The translations under genes and the position numbers were made by a program. From NCBI GenBank assembly GCA_048213135.1, contig PS015062.1, positions 100,943 to 158,279 of the forward strand: a stretch of 57,337 nt of DNA, read 5' to 3'. This stretch comes from Reclinomonas americana ATCC 50394. Its lineage: Eukaryota; Jakobida; Jakobea; Jakobida. Positions 36,798 through 46,818 of this stretch are shown piece by piece (the stretch's first letter is position 1; every line of letters starts with the position of its first letter). The notes under the pieces were generated by a model that was not told where the DNA came from, did no database searches, and saw only the letters and a list, made by a program, of their open reading frames with translations.

Positions 36798-39700
36798 ATG
36801 CTGTCGACTCTGTCGCGCTCTCTTCGCGCCACCACCACCTCGCCTCTCCATGCTGCACTCAAGGGCTCTCTGGTCGCGCGACTGGCCTCCACTGAGGCCA
36901 AGTCGTCGTCTACGTCTTCTCTGTGGCAGCGATTGGCCGGACCCGACACTGGTGTTGCATCGCCATCGTTCACGAATCGCTGGTTGATGATGGTGCCTGC
37001 GCTCGGCTGTCATGTGTGTTGCGTAAGGAGAAGCGGGAGGGAAAGGGGAGGGAAAGGGGAGGAGAGGTGGCACTGATTGACTTGTCTGTTTCGCGCTCTC
37101 TTCTGCAGCAGAAGACAATGGAAGAATGATTGTGTGTGTATGTGAGAGTGGAGGGGAGCAAGGCACACACGCACTCTCTTTTAAGGGCATGTGAGTGCAG
37201 AGAAGGAACAAGATGATCATGAGAAAGAGGAAGGGAAAGGGAGCAAGACACACACGCGCTCTCCAGACATGAAGAAGACTGATCGTGAGAGAGAGAGAGA
37301 GGAGAGAAAGTGAGACAAACACGCACACTCTTTCTCGCTCGCCTCCTTGTCTGCACTTGAGAAAGAGTGTGAGGCAGGTGAGAAACAGAGTGTGTGTTGC
37401 TCTCTTGTTCCCTTCCTCTCTTGATCGTCATTCCCCCTGTCTGCACTCACATGCACTTGAGAGAAAGAGTGTGCGTGGTTTGTCTCACTGCTTCTCCCCT
37501 CCTCTCCATTCTTCTTCATGTCTGGAGAGCGCGTGTGTGTCTTGCTCCCATCTTCCCTTCCTGTATCTCACGATCATCTCTGCACTCATATGCTCTCTCA
37601 CTGTCTCTCTCACACGCGCGCTTACATTCTCTTATTCATCCATTGTCACTCAGCGGATATCGACTGCGAGAGTCACACACTCTTTCTTTCATTCAGTTGT
37701 CTTTCTGTTTTCTGACTGCACATCTGCATATGCGACGCCACTTGTCTGTCTGTCGTGTTGCGTCGTGATCATTTCAGTTTGGTGAGCTTTTACATGCCTC
37801 TTGTGATTCCTGTTTTGTGCGTGGCATGTCCTCCATTCCATTTCGTTAGTTTCCTGCGTTTTGTTGTTTTTGTTTGTTTGTTTTGCTTGGCATACAGATT
37901 CCCCTCTAGATCTTGTCCGTTTATGGTGCTGCGGCGCCGGTCTGTTTTCCTTTCCTCCCGTTTTCTCACTGTACGCCGCGGTCGCAGGCATTGGCTCGGT
38001 GTATGCCTGGTCGGCCATGTCGGGTGCCTTGTCACGTGAGTACGGTTTTGTGGCGCCAGCGGCCTCGGATTGGTCGCTGGCCGAGGCCACGTATCCAATG
38101 GCCACGGTGCTGGCCATGCAGGGCATTTCTGCTGCGCTCGGCGGCAAGTGGCAAACGCGTGTGGGCATGCGAGCGGCCATGGTTACGGCGGCGCTGTGCT
38201 TTGGTGGCGGTGTGATGTTGTCGGCTCTTGGAGTGGCCACGCACCAGCTGTGGCTGGTGTATCTTGGCTACGGAGTGCTCGGTTGCGTTCATGTTATTGT
38301 TGCCCTTCCATCCATTCCTCACGCTGACTGCGCGCGCACCACTACAGGCGGTACTGGTGTGGGATTGGGATACACGCCGCCGGTGCAGGCGCTCATCCAG
38401 TGGTTCCCCGATCGTCGTGCGCTGGCGGGAGGCATTACCATTGCCGGATTCGGCTCTGGTGCACTCTTCTTTGCGCCCGCGGTCTCGTACTTGATGAAGA
38501 AATTCTCCCGCCTGCCGACGTATCTCGGACCGGCCGACGCGGTCGAGGTGATCTCCAAGGATGGCAAGCTGTTTGCCAATGTTGGTGATGCGCTGAAAGA
38601 GGTGAGCGGAAAAGGGAAAGGGCGGAGAAGGGGGAGATAGGGGAGGGGAGGGGAAGGGGAGGGAAAGGATGGTTCCGTAAGTTATTGGTGCTTGGTCGAG
38701 CGTTAGGACGGGGCATTGGCACCGTTATGTCGGTTTCATTCTCCTGCCTTGCATGTCGCGGTTGTACACCTGCTGCTCCTGTCATTCTCGCGACAATCAC
38801 GATTTCTGCTTTATCTGTTCTCCATCGCTTGTGTGCTTCCTCGAGCGTGAATATGGGGCAGCGGCATCTTGTTTTCTGTGTCCTCGGCGAGACTGTCGTG
38901 CTCTTTGTTTCTGTCTTGCATGTCTCTTCTGCGCTTGGTCACACGTAAAGATTTGGGTATTTGCACCTTGCAATTCTCTATCAACGTTTTCACGTCTCTT
39001 CCCTCGCCGCTTCGAGCGTGAGGATTGCGTTCTAATGCTTGTTGCTCTCTGTACGTGACACGACGAGCAGGCACTCTGTTTCTGTCATTGCTTTGTTTTC
39101 ATAGTGAATAGTGCACTGCTCTTTCTATCGTGAGATTGAGTGGACCATGTCGGTCGTAGCATCTTGTGTGGCCTTGCCGTCTCATGCCTCTCTTCTTCCC
39201 TCACCCTCCCGCGTGCAGGTCGTCGTGGCTAATTCGATGGATCTGGCCACCCTGTCACAAGGCTCGCTGCTTCAGGAGGTAACGACTCGCCGCGCTCTCC
39301 CCACCCTCTCTCTCGCCACTCACACACGCGCTCTCTGTTCTCGCCCCACGCAGGGTGTGTACGTGGTCGGCAGCGGCAACACCGGCGCCACCGCAGCGCT
39401 GAGCATCATTGGCGCAACGTACATGTGCATCATGCTGCTCGCGGCCTTTTCCCTGCGCCGTCCGGCGCCGGGCTACGCACCGGCCGGCTACGTTGCTCCG
39501 AAGACGGGTCTCGGTTCCACCGCCGGCAATGTGCACTTTTCGCAAGTGATGAAGACGCCGCAGTTTTGGCTGCTGGCCACCACATTCACGTGCATGGCCA
39601 CGGGCGGTGTGGCGCTGATGAGCGTGTCGAAGCCGAGTTGCGTACCATAGAAGGAGACGTGACTCCAGAATGAGAGATGAGCGATGGAGTGAGGGGGGAA

Positions 39701-40828
39701 GGGAGTGGGAAAGACTGGAGAGGGGCGAGAAATTGAGGGGGAGTGCTTCTTCATATCTGTGTTTGTCAGTGAGTGCCGCGAGGTGTCGAATCATCTTTGT
39801 GTGTAATTTAGGTCATTTTTCTTGTTGTTTTCCTCATGAGTGCTTGTCGCGGCAGTGATGAGTGAGATTTTCACTCGCTCTCTGCCGGAGCTGGTGACGG
39901 CGGGTTTCGCCTCTGCATTCTTGCTGGTGCTGGCCTCCGGCAACCTCGGCGGTCGTCTGGGGTGGGCGCAATTCGCCGACAAGTTTGGCGTGCGCAAGGC
40001 CTTTACGCTGTTCACCCTCGGCAGTATTCCTCTGTTGCGCCTCGAGCATGCGATCTCTGTGTGCTATGGCATGGCGTCTGTCTCATTATTTCCTGGCCTT
40101 GTTTTCTCCTTTCTCCAGGTACCTCGTAACACCGACCATTGTGAGTTCGGTGATCGAGAGCAAGTCGCCGGTGATGTTGTATGCGTTTGTGGGAGTGACG
40201 TGGCTCGCCGTCTCGTTCATGGGCGGCACCTACGCCATTCTGCCGGCCTACGAGGCCGAGTTGTTTGGCGCCAAGTATGTGGGCGCCAATCACGGACGCA
40301 TGCTGCTCGGCTCGACCACGGGCTCTCTCGCCGGTCCCATTGTGGTGCTGACGCAGCGCAGTGGGGCGGAGAAGGCGGCAATTGATGATTTGCTGACCAA
40401 GGTGAGAAGGAGGGGAAGGAGCGGGGAAGGGGGGAAGGGAGGGAGGGAGAGAGAGAGAGTGGCTGGCGAAGGGAGAGAGAGAGTGGTGAGGAGAGTGAGG
40501 GAGAGCAGGGAAGGAGAGGGACGAAGATCAAGGATGCAGGTAAAGGTTGGGTGGCGAGAGAGAGAGAGAGAGAGAGACTGAAGAGCGCAAGTGTGAGAGT
40601 GAGGTGGTGAGAAGAGGCGGAAAGAAAGTGTGATCGAGAAAGAGAGTGCAGGGGAGAGTGAGACGCATAGAGAGCGAGCAAATGGAGAGGAATGAAGATC
40701 AAGGATGCAGGTAAAGGTAGGGTGGCGAGAGAGACAGGCAGAGACTGAAGAGCGTAATTGTGAGAGTCGGAGACGGAGGTAACGCGAAAAGTTGGAAAGA
40801 AAGTGTGATTGGGAGAGAGGGAGAGGGA

Positions 40829-40863
<35 letters not shown>

Positions 40864-42140
40864 TGTGTGCGAGGGGAGAGTGAGACGCAACGAGAGCAAG
40901 CGAATGGAGAGGGATGAAGATCAAAGATGAAAGGAGGCAAGAGAGCGAGGCCGGGGGCTGAGGAGTGCAAGTGTGAGAGTCGGAGAGGGGAGAAGCGAGA
41001 AGAGGTGGAAAGAAAAGAAGTGGAGGGGAGAGTGAGACGCAGAGTGAGGCTGCGAATGGAGAGGGATGAAGATCAAAGATGAAAGGAGGCAGGAGAGCGA
41101 GGCGGGGGCTGCGGAGCGCAATTGTGAGAGACGGAGAGGGAGGAAGCGAGAATTGTTCTGGGGTGCATAGATAGTGCAACCGAGAACGTGAAGAGGAGAG
41201 GGTAGAGAGCTGCAGAGAGGAGAAATGAGGTACAAATTTGCAGAGAGGGCGCGCGCGAGATGGGAGGGAAATCGATTCAGGGAGAGAGAGGATATGTCGG
41301 ATGCGAATGAGAGTGGTAGGAGGATCGAGGATGCAGAGAGAGTGAAAGAGTGAAATGGACACAGAAAAGTGTGTCCGTGTAACAGACGCTGGAGAGAGGA
41401 GAGATGAGAATTCTGTGTTTTACTGGGAAGTTGCTCTCTGAATCTCTTTTTTCTCTCTCTTGCTCCTCCAGCCTTTGTGTTTCTCGATTGTACTTTCTGT
41501 GCGCAAGCTCACTGCATCTCTCTCTCTTCCTCCCCCCCCCCCCCCTCCCCCAGGTGGACCCTAACAAGTTCCAAGAGAAGTTCCTGGCGCCAGTGGAGAA
41601 GGCGTCGGATCTCATCGAAACCAAGACGCTGACGCTGTCAAAGTTGGTGGAAATCATGCCGCCCGGCACGGTCGACCCGACGCCGTTCCTCTACAACAGC
41701 ACCATGTTGCGTGGCGAGGCGATGCAGTTCTCTGTTAGACAAGGAGAGGGAACTCATGCGCAGTCGTCGGCAGGTACACCATGGTGGGTCTGATGAGCTT
41801 GGCTTTCGCCGCGCAGTACGTCGTGCGCCCGGTGAACCCGAAGCACTTTGAGGTGATTCCCACCACCGCGACCACCGCCACCGCCACTCCCGCGGCCGCC
41901 ACGCCCGGCGCCGCACGCACCATGAGCACTCTGGCGCTGCCGGCTCCCTCATCCATGTCGCTCCTGCACGTGCACTCGACACTGCGCGACCACTCTGTTC
42001 TGCAGCCGGAGGATCTGGAGGCCCTCATGCGTGAGGCGCGCCGCCAGCACGGCACCGACTCGATCACCTGGTCGCAGTTGTCGTCGCTGCTGAATTCGCG
42101 CGGCGTCAATGTCGACGATGTGGCGCACCTGCTCAAGTGA
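36798..42140 (+). CDS. MFS transporter of the oxalate/formate-antiporter (OxlT-like) type with mitochondrial-like presequence
   Basis: ATG 36798, TGA 42138-42140. The first 45 residues (MLSTLSRSLRATTTSPLHAA onward) are rich in Ser, Arg and Ala with no acidic residue before Glu 33, as in a mitochondrial targeting peptide. MFS helices follow: FTNRWLMMVPALGCHVC joined to IGSVYAWS, TGVGLGYTPPVQALIQWFPD, RRALAGGITIAGFGSGALFF, then six more hydrophobic segments ending near 41830, and a Thr/Ala-rich tail. WFPDRRxLAGG...GFGxGA is typical of OxlT-like monocarboxylate carriers. The intron 37018-37987 (970 nt) contains a large inverted repeat, and about 40402-41553 contains GA-rich minisatellites. Five introns use GTTGCG (37018, 38282, 39637, 40034, 41706). 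Substrate and location are inference. Confidence 0.85.
37130..37640. repeat. Large imperfect inverted repeat with 39-bp perfect arms, intronic
   Basis: 37239-37277 (starting GGGAGCAAGACACACACGCG) is the exact reverse complement of 37511-37549, 39 of 39 bases. Similarity continues outside the arms (GAGTGCAGAGA and GATCATGAG type blocks) and inside them (GTGAGACAAAC...CGCACACTCTTTCTC), so the RNA could fold into a hairpin of about 400-500 nt. It lies in the first MFS intron. Confidence 0.85.
38600..39220. other. Long MFS intron without recognisable elements
   Basis: Between the exon ending in GDALKE (about 38600) and the exon VVVANSMDLATL (from about 39220) lies about 620 nt of low-GC, pyrimidine-rich sequence without repeats or open frames worth reporting. 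Confidence 0.5.
40420..41345. repeat. GA-rich degenerate minisatellite in an MFS intron
   Basis: A block GGAGAGG(G/A)A(T/C)GAAGATCAA recurs with GAAGATC at 40523, 40694, 40916 and 41068 (spacings 171, 222, 152). Companion blocks are GAGAGTGAGACGCA and GTGAGAGTCGGAGA. A (GA)n tract lies at about 40836-40862. Confidence 0.8.
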
Positions 42141-42480
42141 GAGGGAGACGGGAAAGGGGGAAGGAATGGCGCTGTGTTGGTGAATGGAATGCTTGTGTCT
42201 GGGAAAGGGCCATTAGTGCTGCTAAGTATCAAGGGCCTCAAGTGAGGACGGGAAAGGGGGGAAGGAATGGCACGATGATGTATGTCTGGGAAAGGGCTAG
42301 TGAGTGCTGCAAAGTATCAAGGGCCTCAAGTGAGAACCGAAAAAGGGGAAGGAATAGCACGATGGCGTGTGCTGGTGGATGGATTGCTTGTGTCTGGGAA
42401 AGGGCCAGTGCAAGTGAGAACAGAAAGGGGGGGAAGGAATGGCACGTGGATGTATGGAATGCTTGTGTCTGGGAAAGGCC
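42132..42480. repeat. 3'-UTR tandem repeat starting at the MFS stop codon
   Basis: CTCAAGTGAG (the final Leu-Lys-stop of the MFS frame at 42132) recurs at 42237 and 42325, with a degenerate CAAGTGAG at 42411. Each is followed by a GGGAAAGGGGGAAGGAAT(G/A)GC block and TGTCTGGGAAAGG. Four copies with spacings of about 105, 88 and 86 bp. Confidence 0.8.
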
Positions 42481-42621
42481 TAGGCCTGTCATGTGTGAAA
42501 CATGATTGAGGATGATGCAGGAGGATCGAGGTTTGCCGCAAGCACATATCAATATCGAAAGGGCAATCATGTCCTCCGAAGAGCTGCCAATCATTCTCCT
42601 CTCTTTGTTGTTGTCTGAGAC

Positions 42622-42887
42622 ATGAAGTCGAGTGCTCTCCTGCTGATCTCTCTGCTTGTGAGTGTGGCACTGTTGGCCTCACTGACAGAGTCGCGCTTGT
42701 TGCGACATGTGACTGTTGCGTGCAAGCAAGGAGAATGCACTGTGTGTGTGTCTGATAATAAACTCACTCGTGTGTATGTGCATGTGTGTGTATGTGTGTG
42801 TGTGTGCGTGTGCATGATAGACTGAGTTCACGCCTGATGGTGTTACTCCGTTTGTGTATCCGCTGTATAAGCAGTGTGATTCGCGCT

Positions 42888-42948
<61 letters not shown>

Positions 42949-43055
42949 TCACTCTCTCTATCTTGTGTGTGTGCAGGGGCAAGGACTTGATTGAGACGGA
43001 GACTGTGTGCGCGGTGGGATGCCTCATGGTTCGGAACAATGATATGTGGGAGAGT

Positions 43056-43110
<55 letters not shown>

Positions 43111-44164
43111 TGTGGAGGAGAGAGAAGAGACGACGACGGAAGGTAGTGAGAGTAGTGCGCACTCTCGTGTGTAGTTAGTTTAGTAGAGTAGTAGGAAGTA
43201 AGTGGTGTCNNNNNNNNNNNNNNNNNNNNNNNNNNNNNNNNNNNNNNNNNNNNNNNNNNNNNNNNNNNNNNNNNNNNNNNNNNNNNNNNNNNNNNNNNNN
43301 NNNNNNNNNNNNNNNNNNNNNNNNNNNNNNNNNNNNNNNNNNNNNNNNNNNNNNNNNNNNNNNNNNNNNNNNNNNNNNNNNNNNNNNNNNNNNNNNNNNN
43401 NNNNNNNNNNNNNNNNNNNNNNNNNNNNNNNNNNNNNNNNNNNNNNNNNNNNNNNNNNNNNNNNNNNNNNNNNNNNNNNNNNNNNNNNNNNNNNNNNNNN
43501 NNNNNNNNNNNNNNNNNNNNNNNNNNNNNNNNNNNNNNNNNNNNNNNNNNNNNNNNNNNNNNNNNNNNNNNNNNNNNNNNNNNNNNNNNNNNNNNNNNNN
43601 NNNNNNNNNNNNNNNNNNNNNNNNNNNNNNNNNNNNNNNNNNNNNNNNNNNNNNNNNNNNNNNNNNNNNNNNNNNNNNNNNNNNNNNNNNNNNNNNNNNN
43701 NNNNNNNNNNNNNNNNNNNNNNNNNNNNNNNNNNNNNNNNNNNNNNNNNNNNNNNNNNNNNNNNNNNNNNNNNNNNNNNNNNNNNNNNNNNNNNNNNNNN
43801 NNNNNNNNNNNNNNNNNNNNNNNNNNNNNNNNNNNNNNNNNNNNNNNNNNNNNNNNNNNNNNNNNNNNNNNNNNNNNNNNNNNNNNNNNNNNNNNNNNNN
43901 NNNNNNNNNNNNNNNNNNNNNNNNNNNNNNNNNNNNNNNNNNNNNNNNNNNNNNNNNNNNNNNNNNNNNNNNNNNNNNNNNNNNNNNNNNNNNNNNNNNN
44001 NNNNNNNNNNNNNNNNNNNNNNNNNNNNNNNNNNNNNNNNNNNNNNNNNNNNNNNNNNNNNNNNNNNNNNNNNGGTACGGTACGGTACGGTACGTACGTA
44101 GTACGTACGTACGTAGTAGTAGGTACGTAGTACGTACGTACGTAGTAGTAGTAGTACGTAGTAG

Positions 44165-44229
<65 letters not shown>

Positions 44230-45134
44230 CTGTGTGGAAGGATGAGAAGAGGCACGCGGGAAAGTGTGAGAATGTGCGCATCCTGCTGAGTTATTGAGAT
44301 GAGGAATGAGTGAGAGTGAGAGAGATAGAGAGCTCTTGTGCTGCAGCTTGTTAATCTTCATCTTCTTCTTCTTCTTCCTCTTCTTTTCCTTTTTCTTCTC
44401 CTGTTCTTATCCTTCCTCCTCCTCCTCCTCCTCCTCCTTTGCCTTTGTTCTTCTTCACATATCCAGCTTTCATGCGTCTCTCTCCTCCTCTCCTTCTTCT
44501 CCTCCTCATCTTCTCTCTGTCTATCCCTCCCTCCCTTTCCCCGCCAACAGAGCTCCGTCTCCATGAGCCTCGGCGGCCACAACATTACTATTGCGGGCCA
44601 GCCCTCCAACCCGGGCACGCTGAACGCCTGGCTCAAGTCGCACGGCGGCTACGACTCCGGCAACGATCTGGAGGAGTCGGTGGTGCCGAACATCAACCCG
44701 GCACGCATCACGTGGAAGGGTATGCACGCTCTCACTCTCTCTTCCGTTTTTATCCGCCACCACCTAGTGTAACGCGCGTGACTACCAGGCCCGATTCTCA
44801 CCAAGACCGGCCTGACGCCCGACCAGATCAAGGCATACCTGAGCGACGGCCACACGGTGGTCATTGCCAGTTGCGCTCCTTGCTCCTTCTTTACGATGTG
44901 TGGCGTTTGTGTAGCAAACATACTCCGCGCGCAGACGTGATGAACGGCCGTCACTTTGTGCTGCTGGTCGGCTGGGACGACAATGGCAACTTCCTCATCA
45001 ACGATCCAGGTGCGGAAAAAATCAGTCCTGTGTGCTCAGAGAGAGATAAACTGACATTGTGCGGCACAGGCTTCGATCGCGCCACCTACACCTACGACGA
45101 CTTTGTCGGCTACCGCTTGTTTGTGCTGAACTGA
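42622..45134 (+). CDS. Secreted C39-like cysteine peptidase
   Basis: ATG 42622 gives a signal peptide (MKSSALLLISLLVSVALLAS); TGA 45132-45134. In-frame exons: TEFTPDGVTPFVYPLYKQCD joined to SRWGKDLIETETVCAVGCLM; SSVSMSLGGHNITIAGQPSN then PGTLNAWLKSHGGYDSG; PILTKTGLTPDQIKAYLSDG; HTVVIAN joined across a GTTGCGC intron to VMNGRHFVLLVGWDDNG; FLINDPG; and TYTYDDFVGYRLFVLN. The candidate active Cys is in CAVGCLM (C39-like families place it before the first helix), the His in GRHFVLLVG and the Asp in LINDPG. Two introns have GTTGCG (42715-42820, 44870-44934); another, holding the gap 43210-44073 and GA/GTAC repeats, starts with GTTCGG. Predicted extracellular or lysosomal protein hydrolase, small (about 230 residues). 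Confidence 0.8.
43045..44230. repeat. (GA)n, N gap, GTAC/GTA repeats and (GA)n in a peptidase intron
   Basis: (GA)n at 43062-43108, N 43210-44073, then a mosaic of GGTAC, GTAC and GTA units (44074-44168) and (GA)n to 44224. Confidence 0.85.
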
Positions 45135-46127
45135 GCCGCAGCACGTGGAGATTGAGGAGCTGTGAATCGCAGCCAATGAGTGAAACTTCTCCGGTTTAGC
45201 ACTTACAGCTCTCGAAGCCACAGACCCCATGATCACTGGCCACTGTCTGTGCATGCGTCCTCCTCTGAGTTTGAGGGCAAGAATATTCATGCGGCGCCTG
45301 GCCACTACCCGTTCTTGCAAGAGAGTCAATCGCTCTCCATTGAACAGCTCGAATGTGCACTAGCAGGTTGGAGAGAAAGACAGGAATCACTACCACCGCG
45401 CTGCCCTACAGAGGGGGTTACTGACACAGGTAGAGTCTCATTCTACCTCGCAGAAACCCCCCAAAAGAAGATCGCTTAAAAAAGATTGGGTTTTGTCCCA
45501 GACAACCCTGGCCAATCAACACTATGTCAGCTGAGAGGCAACCACCGTGTGATGAGAGTGCCAAGTTTGTCGCAGTACTTACGCGGCGCTATGTGCCATT
45601 GGAGGGGGCACCGGGTGTTTATGTTCAAGTTGAATGCAAAAACGGTACGTCCACGCGCAGCTCTCAGTCTTGACGGCACTCTCGCTGACGCGGATATGGT
45701 ACACAGCAATCCCTGGCATGTGGCCAAATGGGTGCGCTCCGTTGTGGGCCAGGGCACCCGACGAGGTGTTGGCAAACCATCCCAGAGTGCTCATAGATGG
45801 AATGATGATGACAGTATGCAGCAGCGACGATGCACATCAATGAACCACGCCTGCGCAGCGAAAAAAGGATTGCCGTCAACGCAACGGGGTGTATGGTCAT
45901 CAGTGGCATCAGTCTCTGACCATGGGTCTCCTTTCTTGGTCACCTGTTCAAGAGAGACGTCGTGCAGAACCACAAGGAGCTACACCGCCAGCAGACAGAC
46001 GTCGATGCCCGTTCTTTGACTTTCCCTTTCGTGGCGTTTCGCGTGACTTCGTTATCATTTGGACATGTACAATTGCAATGACTCATTGTCATGCTTGGCC
46101 GTTTTCAGTGCTTCTTGACATCACACA
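45135..46127. other. 1-kb spacer without convincing gene
   Basis: Lower GC than the flanks. Short open frames exist on both strands (a plus frame of 99 codons from about 45180 and one of 177 codons from 45486 containing ALSLDGTLADADMVH). None has a family signature, codon pattern or splice structure I can support. The last 100 bp are the upstream region of SPAG17. Confidence 0.5.
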
Positions 46128-46413
46128 ATGCCGCCAAAGAAGCCACCGGCGAAGAAGGATGAACCGCCGCCTGAGCCAACAGAGCCGGTTATTCCCTTTG
46201 CAGAGGCCGCGCAGTATGTGCAGGTGTGTGTGAGAGAAGAGACAAAGAGAGACAAGGAGAGAGAGAGACTTGCAAGCACACACAGACACGCTCTCTTGCA
46301 CACTGCACTCATTCTCACGTACTTGCACAGCACACGCACACACTCACCCTCTCACTGACTCACTCACTCGCACTCTCGCTCTCTCTCTCTCTCACACACA
46401 CGTACACACACAA

Positions 46414-46504
<91 letters not shown>

Positions 46505-46781
46505 NNNNNNNNNNNNNNNNNNNNNNNNNNNNNNNNNNNNNNNNNNNNNNNNNNNNNNNNNNNNNNNNNNNNNNNNNNNNNNNNNNNNNNNNNNNNNNNN
46601 NNNNNNNNNNNNNNNNNNNNNNNNNNNNNNNNNNNNNNNNNNNNNNNNNNNNNNNNNNNNNNNNNNNNNNNNNNNNNNNNNNNNNNNNNNNNNNNNNNNN
46701 NNNNNNNNNNNNNNNNNNNNNNNNNNNNNNNNNNNNNNNNNNNNNNNNNNNNNNNNNNNNNNNNNNNNNNNNNNNNNNNNN

Positions 46782-46818
<37 letters not shown>

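Noticed and set aside
45650-45720. HAD or polynucleotide-kinase-like LDGTL motif
   Set aside because: The first catalytic Asp of DxDGT is Ser, no other HAD motif follows, and the frame has no splice or start support.
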